In this document: in pieces, positions 10,800 through 21,883 of the stretch | How positions within the stretch are numbered: position 1 is the stretch's first letter | Layout of the letters: every line of letters begins with the position of its first letter | Notes under the pieces: generated by a model | The model's database searches: none | The model's input: only the letters and a program-made list of their open reading frames with translations | What the model was told of the DNA's origin: nothing | Assembly (NCBI GenBank): GCA_036245805.1 | Contig: BTRK01000004.1 | Location: 10,540,001 to 10,604,000 of the forward strand | From: Pristionchus mayeri | Lineage: Eukaryota > Nematoda > Chromadorea > Rhabditida > Neodiplogasteridae | Length of the DNA stretch: 64,000 nucleotides | Reading direction: 5' to 3' | Position numbers and translations under genes: made by a program

Positions 10800-13700
10800 A
10801 ACGCGTTCTCTGTAAGACTCGGAGAGGGGTGGCACAAGGATGTCAAAATGATCGTATCGACTTGCAACTTTCAGGGTGTCATCCCTGTTGGTACGGAATG
10901 CTCCCATATGAAAATTGTGTCCCTACCTCAACATTTTGACCTACCATTTTTGAAAAATGAAACTCAATATCCAGTTGCATGTTATATACCATTCGAAAGA
11001 GCATGAAAAGTTATTTCTAAAACTGTGTTTTCGAAAGAATTGGTGCATGTTCGCACGAGATATCGCATGAAATGTGCGTTTTCAAACAGTTTTCGGGATG
11101 GGAAGCAGGGAAGGGATCATTTCTGCAAAAAGCTTTTGCGATCACTCGATGCAGAATTCAATTCTCTATCGAACTGCATTATTCGTTTTATAAACAAAAC
11201 CTCACAATTTGTGATACTGCGTGATTTGCATGATGAATTCGCCACCCAGGTTCAAATCCTGTCCGATGCATTCATGTTTTGCCAACTTGAATATAATTCA
11301 ATACGTGTTTTCACATGTATTGAATATTTCGAGGGACATATCGCTCGTTCAACACTCATTACTGGTAAGAAACACTACCCTGATTGCATTAATCTAATTC
11401 AATTGTGCAATTCACAATAACACACGTCTTCTGAGAGATCGCAGGTGGGGTTTGACAAAATGTTCAAAGTGGTCCAATCTCTGCCAAATTTTCATGGATG
11501 ATACATATGAGGCCCACTAACGTTTACGTAAGATTTTGGTGCCGGGAATTGAAAAGTGCCTAAAAGCCGGCTCTGGAAATTTTGAAAATTCAAAAATTCA
11601 TAAAATGCTTCAGAGTTGAGTAAAAAGGTCGCTGAAAAAACAGAAAGAATCCGCTCGACGAGTAGAATAACTTTTCCGTTGACACTTTTTGTGTGGGTAA
11701 AAAATGACAATATGAAAAGTTGAAAAAATCAATTTTTCATCATCAAAAATTTCATAAAAATGGCCGTCGTGAAAAATAAAGCTATTATTGACCAGCTGAT
11801 TTCACTAGATTCGGAATGTACGACCTTTTCTACCCCAGGTTTCATTTTTTCAGGAAAATCGAAGATATAATATGTTTCCATTTTTGGCCTCAAACATGGC
11901 GAACCTCGTTTTTCAAGCAAACTCGAAAATTTCATGATGTCATATTTTAGTAATTATCGCTCGTGGTTATATTTTCTTTCCGTTTTCAATGTTTTCTGAC
12001 CTATTCATTCCGATTTCCATTGAAAAAACGAAGATTTCAATACTTCATAAAATCATGAAATCTGTGAAATTTCGTGAAAAATGTGATTTTGTGAAGTATT
12101 GAAAAAAAACGGGTTTTTCAATGGAAATATGTATAAATAGATCAGTTAACATTGAAAACGGAAAGAAAAGATATCCACGAGCGATAATTACTAAAATATG
12201 ACATCATGAAATTTTCGATTTTGCTTGAAAACACGAGGTTCTCCATGTTTGAGGCCAAAAATGGAAACATATTATATCTTCGATTTTCCTGAAAAAATGA
12301 AACCTGGGGTAGAAAAGGTCGGACATTCCGAATCTAGTGAAATCAGCTGGTCACTAATAGCTTTATTTTTCACGACGGCCATTTTTATGAAATTTTTGAT
12401 GATGAAACATTGATTTTTTCAACTTTTCATATTGTCATGTTTTACCCACACAAAAAAGTGTCAACGGAAAAGTTATTCTACTAGTCGAGCGGATTCTTTC
12501 TGTTTTTTCAGCGACCTTTTTACTCAAGTCTGAAGCATTTTATGAATTTTTGAATTTTCAAAATTTCCAGAGCCGGCTTTTAGGCACTTTTCAATTCCCG
12601 GCACCAAAATCTTACATAAACGTTAGTGGGCCTCATATGTATCATCCATGAAAATTTGGCAGAGATTGGACCACTTTGAACATTTTGTCAAACAGGGGGC
12701 TGGGATTCATGCAATCTCTCAGAAGACGTGTGATAACATATTTTGAACGAATGAATATTGCGAATGGCCAAAATAAGAACAAATACGAATATTCAACATA
12801 TAACTGGCTTGAATCTCGATGTCGATGGCTGGCCCCTCGTCAGTCTCCTTCCTCCACCTCTCGTCCTCCAGCAGAGCTAGGTGAGGCCAGCGAAAAGCAG
12901 GAAAATACTACCGACGATGACGGGGATCCACAGCGAAGATACTGCCAATGAAAATATCAAACATGTAATACTATTCAAAACGTGATAACTAGCACAGACT
13001 GAAAGAGAAACGTACCTTCCTCGACGCAATCCCCTCCATAGGGTACGAATCCTTCCTTGCACAAACACTTTGTTTTTTTCTCCCAAAATGACGCAGAGTG
13101 CATTGGCCGGACAACCACACGGCATCGAAAATTGGAGAGATTTATGAGAAAGTAGACAGTGTCCGAGACAACTTGCCCATGCTAATCGCTCCTCATCTGA
13201 GATCCGACTCTACTTCGCAGCTGATTTCCTCTAAAAGTGGTCCTGCTCTCCATCGTCTGCGAAATGACCTCCCTTCGACAAAATCGACAAGATTTAGCTG
13301 TTTCCATCGTCAGCAAATGACTTGTAGGGGAAGAACACTCCTTCTCCGATCTCTGGCGATGGGCATCTGTCGGCCAGCATTCCAACCAGTTAAATCGAAC
13401 TGGAATCCCCAGGAACCCGTGCCTCCCTCTTGTCGGGAACGAGAGGAACGGCGACCTCTTCGTGATGGAGGAATTGTGGGTGGAGCTGTAGGAATGAAGA
13501 ACCGTCAAGATTGCCCGTTGCTCATATTGTTTGATACAATAAATGACTATTGTGTGCTTAGAATACATTCAGTGATCTCACAAAGCCTAAGACTTGTATA
13601 AAACACGATTTAGTAGGAAATAACAATCGAATATAATTAGCAAAACATGAATGCATCGGAGAGGATTTGATCCTGGGTGGCGAATTCATCATGCATATCA

Positions 13701-14131
13701 CGCTGTATCACAAATTGTGAGGTTTTGTTTATAAAACGAATAATGCAGTTCGATAGAGAATTGAATTCTGCATCGAGTGATCGCAAAAGCTTTTTGCAGA
13801 AATGATCCCTTCCCTGCTTCCCATCCCGAAAACTGTTTGAAAACGCACATTTCATGCGATATCTCGTACGAACATGCACCAATTCTTTCGAAAACACAGT
13901 TTTAGACATAACTTTTCATGCTCTTTCGAATGGTATATAACATGCAACTGGATATTGAGTTTCATTTTTCAAAAATGGTAGGTCAAAATGTTGAGGTAGG
14001 GACACAATTTTCATATGGGAGCATTTCCTACCCATAGGTATGAAACCCCCAAAGTTGCAAGTCGATACGATAATTTTGAAGCATTGTGCCACCCCTGCAG
14101 TGGGCCGTCCCATTCTTACAGAGAACGCGTT
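10800..14131. mobile_element. 3.3-kb palindromic element at a TTAA site
   Basis: Ends aacgcgttctctgtaaga and complement are flanked by TTAA on both sides (10796-10799, 14132-14135). Long arms match (about 10800-11290 with 13640-14131). A second palindrome lies inside (11450-12693), and a ~0.8-kb non-mirrored piece (about 12830-13600) makes the right half longer. This resembles the TTAA-targeting palindromic MITEs known from Caenorhabditis. No transposase frame is seen. Confidence 0.75.
11450..12693. mobile_element. Inner palindromic element
   Basis: Inverted arms start gtttgacaaaatgttcaaag (11450) and end with the complement (12693). The arms carry the block taaaagccggctctgg followed by a ctcgacgag-type motif (11640-11665), which also occurs in the element at 17522-18564, so the two belong to one family. 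The centre is a near-perfect mirror around 12073. Confidence 0.75.
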
Positions 14132-14254
14132 TTAAATCGTATTTGCAGCTGCTGAACATTTATTCTTAAATCGCACAAGATCTGTCTCAACAACAGCCAT
14201 GTCATCCTTAAATGCGACACAGCATGCAAAATGATGCATGCAAATAACATACTA

Positions 14255-15160
14255 TCAAGCTAATGCAAAAGTTTTTGCCGATTTGACATTTATTTTCATT
14301 AAATTTCCTGATTCAACAATCATTGAGGCAGGCCATTGACACAGGGGCGCTACTACCTACTACTATGGAGCTATTATACTAGTCGAGTGATCAAATTCAT
14401 CCGCTCTTCTTCTATCTAAAAAATAAATGTACACAATTTGTGATCCGATATGCGTAAAATTCGATTTTATGTTAGCGCGATTCGAGCAAATTTCTACAAA
14501 ACACAGACAGCACCCAACTTCACCAATTCTCTGAGCAATAGGGCAAGGGCTGCTTGTTCAATTGGCCACTAAATTTCGGGGTTTCGAAATGCCTCGGAAA
14601 AGAGGAGCTGCCAAAAGTTGGAATTTCGCTGTAATTTTTTGGCATCAATGTGCGGAAAGATATAACTTCAGGTGATAGAATCGAATTGTAACCACACTAG
14701 CAGTGTGCGCTCATTGTGTGAAGAACTTTAATATTTTGTGCATTTGATATCTCAAACACTATCGTAATGTAAAAAAATGCTATCCTATCCATTATTGACA
14801 ATGAATCTTTCAACATCACTATTAATTTGGCATTCATTTCTAAAAGGTTTATCGAAGAATACCCAATTGGAATGTTATTAGCATCTGCGTAAGTTCTACT
14901 TTCTTATGCTATTTCGGTTTTGTCCGATCATTGCTATTCGCAGAGCACAGATGATCGAAATGTGTCGACCCACCCAACGACTTCGATTCACCATTGTGAC
15001 CGCAATGCTGATTGTTTAGGCCACTACTAAGTGGTACTGATGAGAGTATCCAAGCGCCTGTTGATAATGGAGAACTAGTTGAATATAAGTCCAAGGCAAA
15101 ATGAAAAGCATGCCCAAATGGAAAATGTAAAAATCGGCAAAAACTTTTGCATCAACCTAA
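14255..15160. mobile_element. Mariner-like MITE
   Basis: Left terminus tcaagctaatgcaaaagttt and right terminus aaacttttgcatcaacctaa are imperfect inverted repeats next to TA dinucleotides. The right end has the mariner-type caacctaa. About 906 bp, no transposase seen. It inserted just after the last exon of the SRD-like receptor. Confidence 0.65.
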
Positions 15161-16328
15161 TAACTCATACAGAAGTGTCTAAAATAAAATCATGATTTAT
15201 GTTTAATTTGTCATGTTGATTCGGTAATTAGAATTTTGAATTATTTTGAAATAAATATTTACAATGTGTTTAGTGAATTTGTGTAGATGTACAATCATCG
15301 GCTTCACAATTATGTATATGTCTTGCTAAAAATCATATGGCTATGAGGGGGATTCTTGCTTGTTTCCAAAATCTTTGTCTCTTAATTTCACTCACTCTCT
15401 ATGCCGCTCGAGCGGTGGCATCGTATTGATAAATATGAGACGAATGCCCGTTTATCGAACTCTATTTCCTGGAATATCTTCATCTCGGAATATCTTCATC
15501 TCGGTGGAATAGAATATCTTCATCTCGGTGGTATCTCCGCGTGGTATTATCTCAGTATATTTGTCTATCGGCGGTAATGTCATTCACGCCACAGTTATTT
15601 GTCATTCAGAAAATCTCATTGTTTCTTCAAATACGCTTCTTCGATTTGGTCAACATCACGTATTCCCCCTTGATAGTTTGTTTCCTAGCTCCCCAAATCA
15701 TTCTCCACACTCATTGTCATCCCCACTTTCTCACGTAGTCTCTTCTCACGTAGTCCCCTCCTCTACCCTATAAAAGTCATTGGTGGGATGATATCTTGTG
15801 TCCCATCGCCCTCTACTACTCTAACCCCCTTCTTCATTCTCATCCTTTCCTGATATTTGCATAAACTGGTCGGGATTCATATCCTGCTAGTCCTAGAAAG
15901 AATGCAATGTGAGTTCACGCACATATTTCAAGTGTTGTTGTTACTCTTCCTCCTCTGTCCTTCTCCACTCTCTCATTTCCGTAAACTCTCTCTTCGCTTT
16001 GCTCGTCTCTGCCCTCTCCGTCCTCTTACTCTCTCTCATCATCGCCCTCCCCCCTCGGCGTTTATGCTCGCACAAAACGAGAACATAACGAGCACAACTC
16101 TTGCAATAGTAGATGGGGAGAAAACAGTCAGACGGTGTCCTGTATGCAGAGGAGGACGGATAAGCAAAAGTGCGGCACCAGAGGCTGTATTTATTCGGGC
16201 GGCTCGATCCTTTCCGTAACGCGTTCCCCTTATCCCCTCTTCACACTCCCTCACTCGAATCACTGCTTGTTTATCTCGTGTGAACACATCAACCTTTCGT
16301 AGATGGCATTCAGATAAATGCTCTGCAG
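15161..16328. other. Intergenic; short tandem repeats upstream of a gene
   Basis: A ggaatatcttcatctcgg unit is repeated about three times at 15470-15535. Pyrimidine-rich sequence follows (15650-16050) and leads to the mitochondrial-protein gene, so its promoter probably lies here. A half-hairpin end gcccgtttatcgaac at 15445-15462 matches the element at 17100-17202. No coding exon is convincing. Confidence 0.45.
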
Positions 16329-18721
16329 ATGTCGTTGTCCAAGATTTCACGTCGCCCTCTGCGCAATACCGTCGCCATATTCGGTCTGCGGCATGCGTCG
16401 GATGCACGAGGTCTCCCGCCCACAGCTCCCAAGGTCAGCTGGTTAAAGTTGCATTTCTGAGAAAAATGATATCTAACCGAATCGGGTCTTTGATGTAGCA
16501 TGCGTGAAGACTCCATTTAAAAAATTTCCACCCCTGAAATTTCAGCAACTCTCTACGCCCGGCGAGTCGGGCTTCTTCTCATACTCTCGCAACTGGAGCA
16601 GAGACAAGAAGTATAACCTCGACCATGCACCGCAGAAAGGAGATACGCCCCTGAGGTGAATGGGGCCCTAGTGACAACGCCCGTGGAGCGAGTCGGTGAC
16701 AAGTTATGGAAGATGAATCCTCTCCTGTGAGCACGATGTGTCATGCGTATGCCACTCGATGGGCCTTTCGAGAAAGCAACTAGTATTGGAAAACGCCGTC
16801 AACTAAACGGACTCTAGAGGGTAGCTAGTGAGATATTTGCCTTACAGCTTCTTGGTGCGTCGCCTTGGCCATGCTTACGAGGTCTACCCACTCATTGTCC
16901 TGTGCAGCGCATGGTAAGATACCGTTCCGCTATATGCACTCCTTCCGTTCCTAACTCTACATCTGAACTGATTCAGGGTCGTCCTCTTCGCATTCACTGG
17001 CTACTGGAGCTTCGACAAGGCCGAGATATGGCTGAACAGAGGTGAGACTTGCCCGTTAAGTGCAGCAACCACAGCTGCACTTGAACGGGGGCTAGGATAG
17101 TTCGATAAACGGGCCTTCGCCTCTTCATTTCACATACTCTCTAGAGCAGCCGAGCGGTGAGAGATTATTGGAAAATAAGATACGAATGCCCGTATATCGA
17201 ACCCGTATTGGCTAGTTTCCTCTTTCTGCATCGTGAATAAACCGTTAAATGCAGGCAATGACAGCGCGCCGTGGTCGTGGGAGCGCGTGCGTGACAACTA
17301 CTGGAAGCAGAATACTCTCGTGTGAGATTTGTTTAATGGACTTTCCGGCACTAGGTCGAATGAAAGCCATTTCTTTTGAAATATCATAAGTTCTTATCTG
17401 ATCTATCGCCAGATTAGCATTGTGAGTGAACACTGGAAAAGTAGGGCGAACGATTATGAGGATGCGCAATTGGATTAGCATATCAAGCATATTCTGACAG
17501 AATGTATGAATTCCATAGCATATGGGAACAACAAAATCAAACTGCTCTAATCTTATCGACACAACAACTGTTGATGTATCCCTGGTCGTAGACTTTTATA
17601 ATTAAATGGTGAAGCCGTAAATTCGAAACTACTAAAAGCCGGCTGTCGGCATTTCAAAAATTCAAAAATTCGTAAATTACTTGACAATTGAGATAGAAAG
17701 TCGTTCAAAAAAGCGAAATGACCGTCTCGACGAGTTCTTCAATTCACATGTTGACGACTTTTTTGAAAAATCAGTTTGAGATATAGATATAGGAAAAAGC
17801 GAATTACGGTCTCCAAAAAGTTGTCACCCTGGAAAATTTTTCCTCGATTACACAATTTTTTTATTTCAAAAACAGACTCTCCGTGCAATTCTACACCAGA
17901 AATGTTGATTTCAGATATTTTCAACTTTTTCCGGGAGTTTTCAACGTTGGAAACACCGAAAACCTGCTGTTTTTTAAAAATTCGAAAAGATCAATGATTT
18001 GCCATTTTCATATTCAGACTTTATCAGCGCTCCAATTTACACCAAATTGCTTACACCAACACCAATGACTATTGTCACACTTTTACACTTTTAGAAGATT
18101 GAAGTCATTTCCAGAGAAAATATTTTATTCAGAAAAAATCAGGATTTTCTGAGAATCCTCCGAAAATAAGTAATGTTACTTACAGCCAATAGAACCACTC
18201 CTGGCCCATCAGTATGAAAATGGCAAATCAATGAACTTTTCAAATTTTTCAGGGTAACAACTTTTTGGAGACCGTAAGTCGCTTTTTCCAATATATCTAT
18301 ATCTCAAACTGACTTTTCAAAAAAGTTGTCAACATGTGAATTGAAGAACTCGTCGAGGCGGTCATTTCGCTTTTTTGAACGACTTTATATCTCAATTGCC
18401 AAGTAATTTATGATTTTTTTTGAATTTTTGAAATGCCGAGAGCCGGCTTTTAGGTAGTTTCGAATTTACGGCTTCACCACTTAATTATATAAGTCTACGA
18501 CCAGGGATACATCAACAGTTATTGTGTCGATAAGATTAGAGCAGTTTGATTTTGTTGTTCCCATGCACCTGCGTTCTCTCAGAATATCTGTGATATGTAA
18601 TAATAGCGAAAAACCATTCTGCAGTTTCGATCCCGAGGGAGTCACTCACAAGCGGCTGGAGATCATGGAAATCCTGCAGGATCAGATGCTCGAGGCTGCG
18701 GGGAAGCGAGGCACCAGATAG
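16329..18721 (+). CDS. Small mitochondrial single-pass membrane protein, possible respiratory-complex subunit
   Basis: Six exons join in phase: 16329-16433, 16546-16655, 16848-16913, 16977-17041, 17255-17321 and 18625-18721, giving 169 residues. The N-terminus (MSLSKISRRPLRNTVAIF) is rich in Arg, Ser and hydrophobic residues without acidic ones, as in mitochondrial targeting peptides. One membrane segment follows at about residues 82-100 (VYPLIVLCSAWVVLFAFTGY), then a charged, Trp-rich tail (APWSWERVRDNYWK) and a helical C-terminus (RLEIMEILQDQMLEAA). This layout resembles small accessory subunits of complex I or IV (the order of a membrane segment, an APW/EPW motif and a short tail recalls NDUFA4-like proteins), but I do not recognise the exact family. 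Intron 4 holds a short hairpin and intron 5 a 1-kb palindrome, yet the frame is intact, so the gene is probably functional. Confidence 0.8.
17100..17202. repeat. Intronic hairpin element
   Basis: Ends gttcgataaacgggc and gcccgtatatcgaac pair. An actctct / gagag core lies inside. It sits in intron 4 of the mitochondrial-protein gene and belongs loosely to the CTCT/GAGA hairpin family described below. Confidence 0.6.
17522..18564. mobile_element. 1-kb palindromic element in an intron
   Basis: Arms begin atgggaacaacaaaatcaaa (17522) and end with its complement (18564), with high identity for ~450 bases each side. It shares the taaaagccggct and ctcgacgag blocks with the inner element at 11450-12693. 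It lies wholly within intron 5 of the mitochondrial-protein gene. Confidence 0.8.
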
Positions 18722-20741
18722 CCGATGCGGACTTATTTAGTTCCTTTTTTTTGTTTCAAAATATTGTCTCGTTTTGTCATTTAAAGTTGTATTTCGGGAA
18801 CTTGGTCCTCCTGTTATCTTGAGGGTATTCCTCGTATAATACTGTATCATGTTCAAAGCGCGGAAAAGTGAGGAATCAAATAGTGGATGAGACAAATCCT
18901 GGACTTTGTAAAAATTTATTGATCAACATAATTATTTTTTGTTTTTTTTATGTTTTTTGTGAACTTAAACCTCCTACATTTAACCATGGGACAGCGACTT
19001 CCTATTGTAATACTGCATTATGTTCAAATCGTGTGTACATTGCATAACAGAAGAGATAAATAAAAGTTATCACGAACTATAAAATGAAGATTGTGTTTTC
19101 AATTGGATCAGGCCTTTCCTTATCAATTCGAATTTCAGTTTTCGTCTCGCGTTATCCTTCTTTTTGAAATGTCATAATTCGCACACTATTATTTTCGTGA
19201 ATTTGTTCTCATTATTAGCAGATTTTGCTCGCCTAAAATGCATTATAAATATTGTTGGGGTGGTTGGAAGAAAAGTTCGAGCCTTGCGCATTAGTATTTG
19301 ATTCTAGCCGTCTGGAGACTTATTGGTTTGATTATCGCATGCACTAGACGAAGAGGTCACTGCTCGCACTCTGAATTAAATCAGCACTCGCCTCATAGGA
19401 TAATTTTGCAGAAATGGGAAGAGGGCACAAGGACCCGACCTTGATCTCGCACCCGGATAAAGACAGAAGAAATGCATAAAGGAATCAATGAGACAAGTGG
19501 TTCAAGACTTGAAAGATTCACGTACATTCTCACACATTATTTTTATAAGACTCATCGTAGTCAAAGAGGTGGAAGCGCAGGGTATCATGATGCGTTGTAA
19601 AATTAGATGAACTACACTCCCATTTTGCTGTGGGGATGATTTGGTACTGATTCGGCTAGAGAAGAGCCACTCATCATATTGATATGAGCAGAGTTGACAA
19701 CATACTTAGTCTGATATAACGCACCATTCTACTATCAGTCGGTACTATCGGGATTAATTTTTCGTGAGCCATCATTCATTACAAGGGCGTTCACTTCATT
19801 TAAATAGGATAATTTCCTGAGGAGACAAATAGAAAAGAAGGAAAAATTTGGCAAAGTGGTTCTCCTAATGAATAGAGTTAATCTTCCCTAAGCCATCATT
19901 CATAGCACACTTTGATTAGACGTCGCAAGGCTAAAAGTATGGATCGTAAACCCCGTGTTTGATATTGAATCGAACTTTATATTGTTTAGATTGTGTCCTC
20001 CAGTGCCTTTGTCGCCCTTCGGCTTACGCATCCTCGGTCAGTTGTTATTCCACTGGAGAAGGGAATGGGTCAAGACAATGAGAGACTCGGGGTAGATCAA
20101 AGGACGGGTCAATAGGATGGATCTTGGTCTGATTTCACTTACACGAACATTCACGATCTTTTATGCCATGCGAAACTCAGATGTTTTTTTCTCATTTTCG
20201 ACATCAGATTAAATTTTTTCTCGTCAGTCCGGTCCGATATGTACTACTTTAGCAGAACATATTTTAGTCTACGAAAAGTTGTGTTTTAATAATTTATTTT
20301 TGAAAATCATAAAAAATGAATTGGACAGGAGTGATCAGCATCAAAAACTGTACTAGAAACAATTTTTCGATATTTTTAGCGATATCGGGCGAGGTTGTAT
20401 TCCAGAAAAACCGAAAACGAAGTGACGTCGTCTGGCCTCAACGAGGACTTTACGAGCAAAATGAATATGCGCATCGTTTTCAGCACCATTGAAAACCCCA
20501 AAACATTTAATTTCAGAAAATTGACATTTTTTCGCAATGCCAGCTTCCAGTGGGATTTGTCCGATTCTTACGCAAATGGGCTCATAGGGTGATACAAGCA
20601 TGGTAACGCATCTCGAATGATATTCACGATAACTTCATCGTTATGTTAATTAAAATATGATTCTGGGCCATTTGAGTTGTGTGTAGCGACATAGGGAAAC
20701 ATACAGTCGATATAACATAATGAATGAATGATCACTCGAAG
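18722..20741. other. Intergenic, no gene recognised
   Basis: This is the downstream region of the mitochondrial-protein gene and the region upstream of the P450 exons. I looked for P450 N-terminal or I-helix exons here and found none in phase. No clear repeat boundaries. Confidence 0.4.
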
Positions 20742-21253
20742 GAGTGGGAGCACCCCACCGTATTCTATCCCGATCACTTCGACACTGAGGCTGTGGCCAA
20801 GCGGCATCCGTTCGCATACTTTCCCTTCTCGGCCGGACAAAGGAATTGCATCGGTAAGACATTCTCATTCATGGGGGGGCAGTAAAAAATAGATCGAGAG
20901 TATCCATGTAACAGATGCCATATGCTAAAAAGGAAAGAATCAGCTCATAAATAGGTCAGAAACTGATCACTCCTGTCCAATTCATTTTCCGTAAGTATAG
21001 AGTGGAATCTGTGACTCCTCTTCCCGGGAATCGATTCGTCCCCGAGGTGAGGATTCGAATTCGGATTTGGGGGCAGTCGTATCTTCATTACGACTGCCCC
21101 GATATTTACTCGTGACCGGTTGGGTGGAGAGATAATGTATTTAGTGTAGAGTTGAAACCGGTTCTGGAAGTCTGACTTCACTCCTGCTTTCAGTTGATCA
21201 TGAAGCCGGAAGAAGGCGTGAGATGCCACTTGTACAAGCGGATTAGTCGATAG
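20742..21253 (+). CDS. Cytochrome P450, C-terminal exons only (CYP4-like)
   Basis: Three exons join in phase: 20742-20853, 20955-21046 and 21194-21253. The first encodes EWEHPTVFYPDHF and the heme-binding loop PFSAGQRNCIG, with the invariant Cys ligand of the heme iron. The second encodes a helix-L/C-terminal region (FIFRKYRVESVTPLPG). The last gives LIMKPEEGVRCHLYKR and a stop. The pattern fits CYP4-type microsomal monooxygenases of nematodes. In front of the first exon the frame meets a TGA (about 20727), and no acceptor other than cgaag is near; the substrate-recognition and I-helix exons are not found within 2 kb upstream. This is either a gene remnant or a gene with a very long intron. 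About 87 residues of an expected ~500 are present. Confidence 0.75.
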
Positions 21254-21883
21254 ACTAAGCATCCTTCTCAATCGTCAGTGTACACAAATAATCGAGCTGT
21301 ATAATTCAGTCATTTTCCATTAGCGTTGTACCATGCATGCCCAAAATTTCGAACCATTATGTGTGCAAAGTTGCCGTTACTTGCATTATAATCAATAAAT
21401 GTATCAATCATTCCATAAATGATCAGATGCGTATGGGCGGATAATGAATTTTTACAAATTATAAATCATGCACTGATTTTGTATGCAAGTAATGTTCGAG
21501 AGAGGTATTAATACATCGGCATCTTCGCTATTATCATCCGTCGGTGATCATCCGGCCTAGTGCCAAATAAACATTTCAGTACTTTTGCTTCTCCGATCGC
21601 GTCGTTCTCTCGCTTTTGCTGCTCTTAACTTCCGTAACTGCAGTTGGGGAAAGAGGGGACTGAGTGATGAATGATGCGATCTTCGCCCGATATGAAGGGG
21701 AGCAATAGAGAATAGCCAGAGAGCTCGCGAACGCAATCCAAAGCAGCGGCGAGACTACAGTTGCTGAAATGGCGAAAAGCATTGCGTCACACTCAAGATA
21801 ATCTCCCCATGTGTTTCCATCTTTGAAAATAGTCAAAATAGATCTTACCAAAGCGATTGAACACGTCTCCAACGTCGTACAGT

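Larger units (their letters stand above)
7948..14234 (+). pseudogene. SRD-like 7TM chemoreceptor, transposon-riddled
   Basis: Exons I can support: 7948-8168 (a TM segment around ALYVVSATILHFSVLR and TM4 MLLLSIFLSIPTIVIM), 8251-8338 (loop, LYMQKEDEEAREAIL), 8659-8757 (TM5 end and loop 3), 8823-8886 (TM6, ACLPVLYWAGVALYLI), 10461-10510 (GIKGSYLFEYGIHM), 10570-10634 (TM7, PLITIYFVQPYR) and 14149-14234 (tail, stop). A possible earlier exon lies near 7720-7780 (PIHIGHGSYTVISGP). The hAT element enlarged what is a 44-nt intron in the paralog at 1295-1338. A TTAA palindrome enlarged the last intron, ending 13 bases before the last acceptor. The joins 8338/8659 and 10634/14149 are out of phase, and the first half of TM5 is missing, so a full product is unlikely. 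Family assignment is inferred from TM6/TM7 motifs. Confidence 0.6.

Noticed and set aside
13098..13601. 167-codon frame in the 10.8-14.1 kb palindrome as a gene
   Set aside because: No recognised domain; the antisense strand has a frame of similar size, and the stretch is the non-mirrored insert of a repeat. Left as uncharacterised repeat interior.
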